Below are positions 1 through 6,425 of a stretch of 9,005 bases of DNA, piece after piece (within the stretch, counting starts at the first letter, position 1; each line of letters begins with the position of its first letter). The position numbers and the translations under genes were made by a program. Origin of the DNA: Flavobacteriaceae bacterium UBA7446. Its GTDB lineage: Bacteria > Bacteroidota > Bacteroidia > Flavobacteriales > Flavobacteriaceae. The notes under the pieces are model-generated. The model did not search any database. It was not told where the DNA came from and saw only the letters and a list, made by a program, of their open reading frames with translations. The DNA lies in assembly GCA_002478685.1 (NCBI GenBank), contig DLPY01000048.1:23714-32718 (forward strand), in the 5' to 3' direction.

Positions 1-2
1 AC

Positions 3-386
3 TTTTTAAAACACAAGCTATCAGAAGTTTCTCCGATGGCCATGACTCTTGGAAATTTTATTGGCATTTTGCCACCAGCATTGGTGTTATTATTATTTTC
101 TGAATTCTTCGCACTTAAAAACCTGCAAAAACCAGAAGTAATTACGAGTTTAGGCTATGTCGCTACATTAGCATTTTTTGGAACAGCTATAGCTAAGGTG
201 ATGTTTAACCGATTTGTAAAAATGGCATCTGCCGTTTTTGTTTCTTCAGTAACTTACACACTTCCTATTGTGGCACTATTTTGGGGAATGCTTGATGGCG
301 AGCGCATTGGTGCTTTTCAGTTTTTGGCTACCGCCATTATTTTAATGGGGGTTTCTTTGGCCCATCGGCCAAAGAAACCCCAATAA
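3..386 (+). CDS. EamA/DMT-family permease, C-terminal part (gene runs off the left edge)
   Basis: The reading frame is open from the left edge to the TAA at 384-386, so this is the 3' end of a longer gene; the ATGs at 36 and 42 are probably internal methionines. About 127 residues are visible. They form roughly four hydrophobic segments separated by short polar turns, for example around ILPPALVLLLF, VATLAFFGTAIAKVMF, FVSSVTYTLPIVALFWG and FLATAIILMGVSLA. The pattern of a turn with small residues, then SSVTYTLPIVALFWG, then DGERIG, then a last helix ending in basic residues is typical of the second EamA repeat. These are ten-helix drug/metabolite exporters of the inner membrane. The substrate cannot be told. 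The last codons form a strong hairpin, and the stop lies one base from that of the convergent peptidase gene. Confidence 0.8.
   Translation, partial: FLKHKLSEVSPMAMTLGNFIGILPPALVLLLFSEFFALKNLQKPEVITSLGYVATLAFFGTAIAKVMFNRFVKMASAVFVSSVTYTLPIVALFWGMLDGERIGAFQFLATAIILMGVSLAHRPKKPQ
348..381. terminator. Strong hairpin between convergent permease and M16 peptidase genes, inside the permease coding end
   Basis: The arms GGGGTTTCTTTGGCC (348-362) and GGCCAAAGAAACCCC (367-381) are exact reverse complements of 15 bases around a 4-base loop, CATC. The whole stem-loop lies in the final permease codons, just before its TAA, and begins 7 bases past the stop of the minus-strand peptidase gene. It is placed to end transcription from both sides. 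A clean run of T is lacking: the plus strand continues AATAATTTATTCTT and the minus strand continues ATTAAAATAATGG. It may therefore act as an imperfect intrinsic terminator or as a 3'-end stabiliser. The structure is certain; the role is inferred. Confidence 0.7.
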
Positions 387-387
387 T

Positions 388-3186
388 TTATTCTTCTGGA
401 TTTAGAATTGCCAAAAAGTAGTTATCATCAAGAAATGTGTTTGCAGTATCAACCAAATCCTCGATAGTAATATTGGCTACTTTTTCTTCGTAATTTAATA
501 TTCTAGACCATTCTTTTTTGTGCTTAAATGTATTGGCTAGATAGCTTAGCCAAAAGCTATCTTTTTTCAAATCTTCCTTGTAATTTACTAAATATGATTC
601 TTTGATTTTGTTTACATCTTCCTCCAAAACCTTTCCAGACTTTATATCGTTAATTTGTTCAAGCGTGAACTTGATAAGTGATTCTACATTTTCTGGACCG
701 CAGGGGAATGCAATTCGAAATGATAAATTTCCAAAAGGAATTTGTTGCATTGAGCCTGAAGCACCAACCCCATATACGCCACTTTCATCTTCACGTAATT
801 TCTCAATTAGCTTAATACTCAGTAGCTCTCCCAGTGCATCAATGTGAATCTCTGTTTCTGGGGCGTAGGGTATTTCCTCACGCCATGTAAAATTGACATA
901 ACTTTTCGGGTCTTTTCCTTTTTTAACCTCAAAGCGTTCATAAGCATCGGCTATTCTAAAATCAGGCGTTTGATATGCTTCTTTACCTTCTAAAACCGGA
1001 AGTGCACCTAAGTACTTTTGCGCTAATAGTTCTAGGCTTTCCGCATCAAAATTTCCAACAAAAAAGAAGGTAAAATCATTAGCATCGGCAAAACGACTTT
1101 CCCGAAGTGAATGCGCCAAATCGTAATTTACGGCGTCAAAATCTTCTGCAGACGGAAACCCTGTATATCGCTCATTTCCTTCATTTTGTTTGTCGGACAC
1201 CGCAATTTGGAAAAACGTTTGCGGATTGGAAAGCAGCGAGGGGAAGTATGCTTTTAAATTACTGAGCAATGCGTTAAAAATAACTTCGTTTTTATTTAAT
1301 GATGTAAAATGTACGTAAATAAGTTCAAAAAGTGTTTCTAAGTCTTTGTTGGTTGCGCTTCCAGAACCACCTTCTTGATAAGTACCAACAGTAGATTGAA
1401 ACGACGCAGTTTTACCGCTCATAAACTTTTCCATATCGCTTACAGAAAGTCCGCCATATCCAGCTTGTGCCAAATAAGGTGTTGCCAATTCTGAAGCCAA
1501 AAAGCTATCCAATGCATACATGCTTGTTCCTCCAGGGCTGTAGGCACTTACCAGCACATTGTCGTTTTGAAAATCGGTTTGCTTGTAATACAGCTGAATT
1601 CCATTAGATAGTACAATGTGATGCACATCAATATCTTCCATGTAGTTTTTGGATGAAATTGAACTGCCTTCAGGTAAGTTTTCAATCAGATTTTCTTGAA
1701 TGGCTTCTTCAGCATACGCTTCAATAGTTTGATTATCTACACTGGCTACAACAGCAGCTAAACTGTTTTCAGTAATATTTGCTGTAGCCTCGTTTTCAGG
1801 ACCGCGAAGTACAACCACCATATTGTCTTTGTGCAAAAAACGTTCTACTCTACTATTGACTTCTTCTACGGAGATAGAAGGTAAAACAGCCTGAACAAAC
1901 TGATATTCCCACTCAATGCCAGGAATAGGCTCTTGTTCCAAAAAGTTTCTTACATATTCTCCTAACACTTGATTGCTGTTTTTCTTGTCACGTTCGTTAT
2001 ATGACTTTTCATACATCGTAAGCATGTCTTGTTTTGCTCTAGAAAGTTCGCTTCCCAAAAACCCAAACTGCCGTACACGTTCATTTTCAATAAGGAGCGC
2101 ATTTAAGGAATATGATGCTTTTTCAGGAGTTGTTACCGCAATGGAACGGTAGGCATTTTTTGTGCGCGCGTAAGTTCCACTATATTGCGAAATACCATAC
2201 AAAAACGGAGGGTTTTCGCTATTTGCAAGTTCGCTTAATCGATTTGAAATCATGGTAGAAAACAAGTTGTTAATCATACTGTCTCGATAGTCCATGTAGG
2301 TAGTTTCGGGTTTTGCATCTTTTCTGTCTTTATACAAAACTTGAACAACCGTTTGCTGCGCCTCTTTATCTGTGGCAATGGCAATTTTTGTGTCTTCGTG
2401 GTTGGGAACATTAAAAACAGGACGATTGACTGGGTTTTCTGCTGCAGGAATATCTCCAAAAAATTGTTTCACTTTTTCTTCTAAAATAGCTACATCGACA
2501 TCACCTACGGCAACTACTGCCATAAGGTCTGGGCGATACCATGTTTTGTAAAAGCGTTTCAAGTCATCATATGTAAAATTTTCTAAAACTTCTTTAGTTC
2601 CAATCGGCAGTCTTTCAACGTATTTGGAACCATAGAGTTCGTCAGCAAGGGTTTTTTCTAGTATTCGTCTTTCAGCACTTAAACTCAAACGAAGTTCTTC
2701 CAAAACAACACCTCTTTCTTTATCAATTTCTTCAGGATTGAGCAGCATATCATAGCCCATTTCTTTTAGGACTTGAAACCCTTTGTCGAGGTTATCAGGG
2801 TTTTGAAGTGGAATAGGTAAAATGTAAACCGTTTCGTCAAAACTTGTGTATGCGTTTAAATCTGCTCCAAATTCAACACCAATCGATTGTAAGAAGGAGA
2901 CGATGTCATTTTTGGCAAAACTCTTAGTGCCATTAAATGCCATATGCTCTAAAAAATGAGCCAATCCAAGTTGACGCTCATCTTCCAAAATAGAACCCGC
3001 ATTGACCACTAACCTGAGCTCTACTTTGTTTTCAGGTTTGGCATTTTCACGTAAATAGTATTTGAGCCCGTTGTCTAATGTTCCAATTTTCACCTTATCT
3101 GAAACAGGAATTGGCGTATTTGGGCCTTGCGACCATAAAGCGATAGAAACTGATAGGAGGAACAGGTAGGTTATGATTTTTTTCAT
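388..3186 (-). CDS. Exported M16 family zinc metallopeptidase (PqqL/insulinase type, double domain)
   Basis: The product is a 932-residue zinc endopeptidase of the pitrilysin/insulinase family, expected in the periplasm. Residues 1-20 form a signal peptide (MKK, hydrophobic core, likely cut after ALWSQ); no lipobox cysteine is present. The inverted zinc motif HFLEH is at 77-81 (H77, E80, H81), and the third ligand is probably E157 in DKERGVVLEE, 76 residues after H81, the usual spacing. An M16_C-type domain starts near 205. The second half, from about residue 560, is a proteolytically inactive M16 copy; it keeps a C-terminal domain (from about 707) with R798 and Y805 in REDESGVYG, a substrate-binding pair typical of the family. 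The length fits the 900-950 residue Bacteroidota proteins. The start at 3186 was chosen because it puts the signal peptide at the N-terminus; an in-frame ATG at 3264 would bury it. Natural substrates are unknown. There is no obvious operon partner. Confidence 0.93.
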   Translation of the reverse strand: MKKIITYLFLLSVSIALWSQGPNTPIPVSDKVKIGTLDNGLKYYLRENAKPENKVELRLVVNAGSILEDERQLGLAHFLEHMAFNGTKSFAKNDIVSFLQSIGVEFGADLNAYTSFDETVYILPIPLQNPDNLDKGFQVLKEMGYDMLLNPEEIDKERGVVLEELRLSLSAERRILEKTLADELYGSKYVERLPIGTKEVLENFTYDDLKRFYKTWYRPDLMAVVAVGDVDVAILEEKVKQFFGDIPAAENPVNRPVFNVPNHEDTKIAIATDKEAQQTVVQVLYKDRKDAKPETTYMDYRDSMINNLFSTMISNRLSELANSENPPFLYGISQYSGTYARTKNAYRSIAVTTPEKASYSLNALLIENERVRQFGFLGSELSRAKQDMLTMYEKSYNERDKKNSNQVLGEYVRNFLEQEPIPGIEWEYQFVQAVLPSISVEEVNSRVERFLHKDNMVVVLRGPENEATANITENSLAAVVASVDNQTIEAYAEEAIQENLIENLPEGSSISSKNYMEDIDVHHIVLSNGIQLYYKQTDFQNDNVLVSAYSPGGTSMYALDSFLASELATPYLAQAGYGGLSVSDMEKFMSGKTASFQSTVGTYQEGGSGSATNKDLETLFELIYVHFTSLNKNEVIFNALLSNLKAYFPSLLSNPQTFFQIAVSDKQNEGNERYTGFPSAEDFDAVNYDLAHSLRESRFADANDFTFFFVGNFDAESLELLAQKYLGALPVLEGKEAYQTPDFRIADAYERFEVKKGKDPKSYVNFTWREEIPYAPETEIHIDALGELLSIKLIEKLREDESGVYGVGASGSMQQIPFGNLSFRIAFPCGPENVESLIKFTLEQINDIKSGKVLEEDVNKIKESYLVNYKEDLKKDSFWLSYLANTFKHKKEWSRILNYEEKVANITIEDLVDTANTFLDDNYFLAILNPEE

Positions 3187-3313
3187 GAGATTATATTTTA
3201 AATCGAAATTTACAAAAAAATAATGAGAATTGGGCTTTAAAAAACATTGTCTGATATTGTTCAAGATTGTATATTTGCACCCGCTTCAACAGAAAGTGTT
3301 TAAAACTAAAAAT
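3187..3313. other. Divergent intergenic region between M16 peptidase and rplU genes
   Basis: This 127-base spacer holds the clear rplU promoter on the plus strand. On the minus strand the best candidate for the peptidase is TAAATTTC (complement of 3205-3212). It has seven of eight positions compatible with TAnnTTTG but no well-spaced TTG upstream, so I do not call it as a promoter. Long A and T runs fill the rest. No RNA gene or small coding region is supported. Confidence 0.6.
3247..3277 (+). promoter_or_regulatory. Promoter of rplU-rpmA, Bacteroidota type
   Basis: TATATTTG at 3270-3277 matches the Bacteroidota -7 consensus TAnnTTTG exactly. A TTG at 3247-3249 lies 20 bases upstream, the expected place for the -33 element. 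Transcription would begin near 3282-3285, giving a leader of about 30 bases before the ATG at 3314. The leader is AT-rich with no Shine-Dalgarno sequence, as is usual for this phylum. The leader is too short for a large autoregulatory RNA structure. Confidence 0.75.
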
Positions 3314-3835
3314 ATGTTTGCAATCGTAGATATAGCAGGGCAGCAATTAAAAGTTGCAAAAGACCAAAAGTTATTTGTGCATCGTTTGGACGCCAAAACA
3401 GGAGACAAGGTTTCTTTTAATAAGGTGTATTTAGTAGCAGACGGTGACAAGGTATCTGTAGGCGCCCCGGCTGTAGCCAATGCTTCGGTAGAAGCAAAAG
3501 TGGTTCGTCATTTAAAGGATGACAAAGTAATTGTATTTAAAAAGAAACGTCGCAAGGGATATCGCGTAAAGAATGGTCACCGCCAGTCGTTGACCGAAAT
3601 TCTTGTAGAGTTTGTGGGAATTGGAACTGCTAAAAAAACAGCACTTGCCAAAAAGGCCGCAGCACCAAAAGCAGCCGAGAAAAAAGAAGCTGCTCCCAAA
3701 GCCACACCTAAAGCTGTAGACTTTTCTTCCAAGACAGTAGCTGAGCTAAAGGAGTTGGCTAAAGAAGCGGGTATTTCAGGTATTTCTGCGATGAAAAAAG
3801 CCGACATAGTAGCGGCACTAGAAGCAAAAAAATAA
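3314..3835 (+). CDS. rplU: Large ribosomal subunit protein bL21 with Ala/Lys linker and SAP/Rho_N-like C-terminal extension
   Basis: The product is a 173-residue ribosomal protein. Residues 1-103 are the standard bL21 core: it opens MFAIVDIAGQQ, has the VSVGAP segment near 48-52, and carries the basic VFKKKRRKGYRVKNGHRQ stretch (74-91) that contacts 23S rRNA. Core bL21 is about 103 residues, so roughly 70 are additional. Residues 106-135 are a low-complexity Ala/Lys/Pro linker. Residues 136-170 (TVAELKELAKEAGISG, then SAMKKADIVAALE) look like a compact helical SAP or Rho N-terminal type nucleic-acid-binding module. The start at 3314 follows a strong promoter and gives the canonical N-terminus; the longer frame back to 3230 covers the promoter and was rejected. 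rpmA follows after 12 bases, the classic rplU-rpmA pair. bL21 identity is certain; the tail's role is inferred. Confidence 0.96.
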   Translation: MFAIVDIAGQQLKVAKDQKLFVHRLDAKTGDKVSFNKVYLVADGDKVSVGAPAVANASVEAKVVRHLKDDKVIVFKKKRRKGYRVKNGHRQSLTEILVEFVGIGTAKKTALAKKAAAPKAAEKKEAAPKATPKAVDFSSKTVAELKELAKEAGISGISAMKKADIVAALEAKK

Positions 3836-3847
3836 AAAGATTAAGCC

Positions 3848-4108
3848 ATGGCACATAAAAAAGGAGTAGGTAGTTCGAAGAACGGTAGAGAATCGGAATC
3901 GAAACGCTTGGGCGTAAAAATATTTGGGGGACAACTTGCAACTGCGGGCAACATTATTGTTCGTCAGCGTGGTACGGCACACCACCCTGGAGAAAATGTA
4001 TATTTGGGAAAAGACCATACGCTACATGCCAAAATTGACGGTGTGGTGCGCTTTACCAAAAAGAAAAACAATCGTTCGTATGTTTCTGTAGATCCTATTC
4101 AGGAATAA
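3848..4108 (+). CDS. rpmA: Large ribosomal subunit protein bL27
   Basis: The product is an 86-residue ribosomal protein, full length for bL27. The N-terminus MAHKKGVGSSKNGRESESKR is the highly conserved tail that reaches toward the peptidyl-transferase centre. It is followed by the typical LGVKIFGGQ, AGNIIVRQRGT and HPGENVYLGKDHTL segments. There is no N-terminal leader of the kind removed by the Prp protease in Firmicutes, so Met processing alone would expose the mature tail. It lies 12 bases after rplU, has no promoter of its own, and is followed by a hairpin terminator. Confidence 0.98.
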   Translation: MAHKKGVGSSKNGRESESKRLGVKIFGGQLATAGNIIVRQRGTAHHPGENVYLGKDHTLHAKIDGVVRFTKKKNNRSYVSVDPIQE

Positions 4109-4130
4109 TTAGCAAGCGACAAGAAAAAAC

Positions 4131-4161
4131 AAAACCCTGACGCATTGCATCGGGGTTTTTT
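4131..4161. terminator. Bidirectional intrinsic terminator between rpmA and ahcY
   Basis: AAAACCCTGA (4131-4140) pairs with TCGGGGTTTT (4150-4159) over ten positions with one G-T wobble, around a 9-base loop in which GC-ATT-GC can pair further. On the plus strand the stem ends in a run of six T (4156-4161), directly serving rplU-rpmA. Read on the minus strand the same stem is followed by TTTTGTTTTTTCTT, so it can equally terminate ahcY. It sits in the 73-base spacer between two converging stop codons. Confidence 0.88.
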
Positions 4162-4181
4162 GGTTATTGTCAGTTAAAGAA

Positions 4182-5498
4182 CTAGTAACGGTAGTAATCA
4201 GGCTTATAGGGTCCTTGAATAGGAACGCTAATATAATCTGCCTGTTCTTGGTCTAATTCTTCTAGTTCCACACCCAGTTTGTCAAGGTGCAAACGCGCTA
4301 CTTTCTCATCCAAATGCTTAGGGAGCATATACACCTTATTTTCATAGCGGTCAGCGTGGTTCCAAAGCTCAATTTGCGCCAACGTTTGGTTCGTAAATGA
4401 GTTACTCATCACAAAACTTGGGTGTCCAGTAGCACAACCTAAATTTACCAATCGTCCTTCTGCTAATACAATAATGTCTTTGCCTTCAACAGTGTATTTA
4501 TCTACTTGCGGCTTTATCTCCACCTTGGTATTGCCATAATTATCGTTTAGCCAAGCCATGTCAATTTCGTTGTCAAAGTGTCCAATGTTACAGACAATGG
4601 CTTTGTCTTTCATGGCACGGAAATGACGTTCAGCAACAATGTCTTTGTTTCCGGTAGCGGTAACAATAATATCGGCATTGCCAATTACGGTATCCAATTT
4701 TTTCACTTCAAAACCGTCCATAGAGGCTTGCAGCGCACAAATGGGGTCAATTTCGGTAACGGTAACAATAGCACCTGCCCCTTGAAACGAAGCCACGGTT
4801 CCTTTTCCTACATCGCCATAACCCGCAACGACCACACGCTTTCCAGCAAGCATAATGTCCGTAGCTCTGCGCACGGCATCTACGGCAGATTCCTTACAGC
4901 CGTATTTGTTGTCAAATTTTGATTTGGTTACCGAATCGTTTACGTTAATTGCAGGGATGGGAAGCGTTCTGTTTTGCACACGCTCATAGAGGCGGTGAAC
5001 GCCCGTAGTGGTTTCTTCTGAAAGCCCTTTGATACCTGCGGCAAGCTCAGGGAATTCGTCCAAAATCATGTTGGTAAGATCACCGCCATCGTCCAAAATC
5101 ATGTTTAGCGGTTGGCGATTTTCACCAAAAAATATTGTTTGCTCAATACACCAGTTAAATTCTTCTTCGTTCATACCTTTCCATGCATACACAGGAATCC
5201 CTGCTGCGGCAATAGCGGCTGCGGCATGGTCTTGTGTTGAGAAAATATTACATGAACTCCAGGTTACTTCTGCGCCAAGCGCTGTAAGGGTTTCAATGAG
5301 CACCGCCGTTTGAATGGTCATGTGTAAGCATCCTGCAATACGCGCACCTTTTAAGGGTTGTTGTTCGGCATATTCCTCACGAAGTGCCATAAGCCCGGGC
5401 ATTTCAGCCTCAGCAAGTTCTATTTCTTTACGCCCCCAATCAGCAAGAGAAATATCTTTAACTTTATATGGAACGTAAGTAATTGTTTTAGTAGCCAT
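4182..5498 (-). CDS. ahcY: S-adenosylhomocysteine hydrolase (adenosylhomocysteinase)
   Basis: This cytoplasmic, NAD-dependent enzyme splits S-adenosylhomocysteine into homocysteine and adenosine, relieving product inhibition of methyltransferases and recycling methionine. The product is 438 residues, normal for bacterial forms. SSCNIFSTQDHAAAAI (81-96) is the first family signature. NDSVTKSKFDNKYG (187-200) carries the catalytic Lys/Asp region. GYGDVGKG (226-233) is the NAD-binding glycine motif. NIGHFDNEID (304-313) and the C-terminal YKPDYYRY also fit; the usual sequence there is KPDHYRY, so one His is Tyr here, while K432 and the terminal Tyr that reach the NAD of the neighbouring subunit remain. 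The start at 5498 follows a good promoter and gives the common MATKTITYVPYKVKDI start; the frame continues to 5555 but that would include the promoter. Gene and product are certain. Confidence 0.97.
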   Translation of the reverse strand: MATKTITYVPYKVKDISLADWGRKEIELAEAEMPGLMALREEYAEQQPLKGARIAGCLHMTIQTAVLIETLTALGAEVTWSSCNIFSTQDHAAAAIAAAGIPVYAWKGMNEEEFNWCIEQTIFFGENRQPLNMILDDGGDLTNMILDEFPELAAGIKGLSEETTTGVHRLYERVQNRTLPIPAINVNDSVTKSKFDNKYGCKESAVDAVRRATDIMLAGKRVVVAGYGDVGKGTVASFQGAGAIVTVTEIDPICALQASMDGFEVKKLDTVIGNADIIVTATGNKDIVAERHFRAMKDKAIVCNIGHFDNEIDMAWLNDNYGNTKVEIKPQVDKYTVEGKDIIVLAEGRLVNLGCATGHPSFVMSNSFTNQTLAQIELWNHADRYENKVYMLPKHLDEKVARLHLDKLGVELEELDQEQADYISVPIQGPYKPDYYRY

Positions 5499-5511
5499 AG
5501 TTGTATATTTG
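5483..5511 (+). promoter_or_regulatory. Promoter of the PPTase-to-DUF4301 operon, reaching into ahcY
   Basis: TATATTTG at 5504-5511 matches TAnnTTTG exactly, and a TTG at 5483-5485 lies 18 bases upstream, within the first codons of ahcY. Transcription would begin near 5516-5518, giving a leader of about 30 bases before the ATG at 5548. The 11-mer TTGTATATTTG (5501-5511) is identical to the one in the rplU promoter (3267-3277). The leader is too short for a TPP or other vitamin riboswitch. Confidence 0.65.
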
Positions 5512-5530
5512 ATTCTTAGCAATTTGTAAG

Positions 5531-5561
5531 CAAAATTACAGTATTCCATGCCCATTTACAA
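5531..5561 (-). promoter_or_regulatory. Promoter of ahcY, overlapping the start of the divergent PPTase gene
   Basis: On the minus strand TAATTTTG (complement of 5531-5538) is an exact TAnnTTTG match. A TTG (complement of 5559-5561) lies exactly 20 bases upstream of it. The -33 element falls inside the first codons of the divergent phosphopantetheinyl transferase gene. The predicted start, near 5524-5526, leaves a leader of about 26 bases. This leaves no room for an SAH or SAM riboswitch. Confidence 0.7.
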
Positions 5562-6162
5562 AAAATACGTCGCACCGTACAACACCCAAATAATAGTATG
5601 GCGAATCACCGAAGATGAATCGGTTCTGCGCGAAGGAATTTCCCTTACAAAATTGTGTATCAATAGATTAGATCAAATGAAATCTAATGTACACCGCTGT
5701 GGGTTTTTAAGTGTATGGCAATTGCTAAAAGCGGCGGGATATTCGCCTGAGGATTTGTACTACGATCCCAATGGTAAACCACATTTAGCGGATAAAAGAT
5801 ATATTTCAATCTCACATTCGCATCAATTTTCGACAATCGCCATCGGTGATAAGCCTTTGGGTATTGATATTGAAAAAGAGCGTTCCAAAGTGCATCGCAT
5901 TGCATCGCGGTTTTTGCATAGCACTGAGCTAACACCCAACGGCACAGACAGAATTCGCACTACGCAATGGTGTATCAAAGAAGCTGCATACAAAGCTCTG
6001 GGTAAGAAGGGAATTAGTTTTTTACACGATATTCGAACTACAAATTTGTATAATGAGCATCCTGTGGCTGTGGTGAAATTGAATGAAAAGACAATAAAAC
6101 TTAACAATTGGCTGTATTTTTGGGAGGATTATTCATGTGCCTTAGCCATTAAAACAGATTGA
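5548..6162 (+). CDS. 4'-phosphopantetheinyl transferase (Sfp/AcpT superfamily)
   Basis: The enzyme transfers the phosphopantetheine arm of coenzyme A to a serine of an acyl, peptidyl or aryl carrier protein, converting apo to holo form. The 204-residue length fits the pseudo-dimeric Sfp group. Recognisable motifs are NGKPHL (75-80), SISHS (87-91), GIDIEK with metal ligands D107 and E109 (105-110), and WCIKEAAYKA with E145 and K149 (141-150), all at normal spacing. The ATG at 5548 is 49 bases from the divergent ahcY start and about 30 bases from the predicted transcription start. It heads a tight rightward operon; the next ATG comes 2 bases after its TGA. Whether it serves fatty-acid ACP or a specialised carrier protein cannot be read from the sequence. 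No polyketide or peptide synthetase is in the window. Confidence 0.93.
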   Translation: MPIYKKYVAPYNTQIIVWRITEDESVLREGISLTKLCINRLDQMKSNVHRCGFLSVWQLLKAAGYSPEDLYYDPNGKPHLADKRYISISHSHQFSTIAIGDKPLGIDIEKERSKVHRIASRFLHSTELTPNGTDRIRTTQWCIKEAAYKALGKKGISFLHDIRTTNLYNEHPVAVVKLNEKTIKLNNWLYFWEDYSCALAIKTD

Positions 6163-6164
6163 TT

Positions 6165-6425
6165 ATGGAAATTTCTGTAGAGCTTACACTCACCCCACTT
6201 CAAAATAATTTTGAACCCCCTATTATCGCATTTATAAAAGCTTTACGCGCATCGGGCTGTACGATTAAGGAAACCCCACTAAGTACCCAAGTGTACGGGG
6301 AATTTTCATCTGTTATGGCCCTCATTACTGATGTTACCAAAACAGCCTTTGAAAACACTGAACATATCATTCTAAACATGAAATTGGTCAAATCTAATCG
6401 CAGCGATTATGAACCAACTTTTTGA
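6165..6425 (+). CDS. Small thiamine-binding protein, YkoF/MTH1187 family
   Basis: This 86-residue protein resembles the single-domain MTH1187/YkoF family (ferredoxin-like fold, COG0011). Members bind thiamine or related small molecules, usually as oligomers. The visible features are an opening strand MEISVELTLTPL, a helix IIAFIKALRASG, and the family hallmark PLSTQVYGEF (38-47), followed by a helix and a last strand HIILNMKLV. The start is the ATG at 6165; an in-frame TTG at 6159 overlaps the preceding stop and is not needed. It sits 2 bases after the PPTase gene and overlaps the PnuC gene by 17 bases, so all three are probably translated together. The neighbouring PnuC-type transporter makes a role in vitamin handling plausible, but thiamine binding by this protein is inferred from the family. 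Confidence 0.8.
   Translation: MEISVELTLTPLQNNFEPPIIAFIKALRASGCTIKETPLSTQVYGEFSSVMALITDVTKTAFENTEHIILNMKLVKSNRSDYEPTF

Noticed and set aside
602..847. 81-codon plus-strand open frame opposite the M16 peptidase
   Set aside because: It is Ser/Ile-rich with no family likeness and falls antisense to the conserved C-terminal M16 domain.
3187..3264. Upstream in-frame start for the M16 peptidase at 3264
   Set aside because: It would add 26 residues before a clear signal peptide and would overlap the -33 element of the rplU promoter.
3230..3313. Upstream in-frame start for rplU at 3230
   Set aside because: The added residues precede the invariant bL21 N-terminus and cover the predicted promoter.
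3577..4018. Minus-strand open frames opposite rplU and rpmA
   Set aside because: Their composition is the mirror of the Ala/Lys codons of the ribosomal genes; there is no promoter or plausible product.
4578..4922. 114-codon plus-strand open frame opposite ahcY
   Set aside because: It lies antisense to the well-conserved NAD-binding part of ahcY, with no domain features or start signals; it is a by-product of ahcY codon use.
5499..5547. SAH, SAM or TPP riboswitch in the ahcY/PPTase spacer
   Set aside because: The predicted leaders are only about 25-30 bases and show no conserved junction elements or alternative hairpins.
5499..5555. Upstream in-frame start for ahcY at 5555
   Set aside because: It would include the ahcY -7 element and overlap the PPTase start; the family normally begins near MATKTITYVPYKVKD.
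6159..6164. TTG start for the thiamine-binding protein
   Set aside because: An ATG follows two codons later, and the TTG overlaps the PPTase stop; no ribosome-binding sequence favours it.
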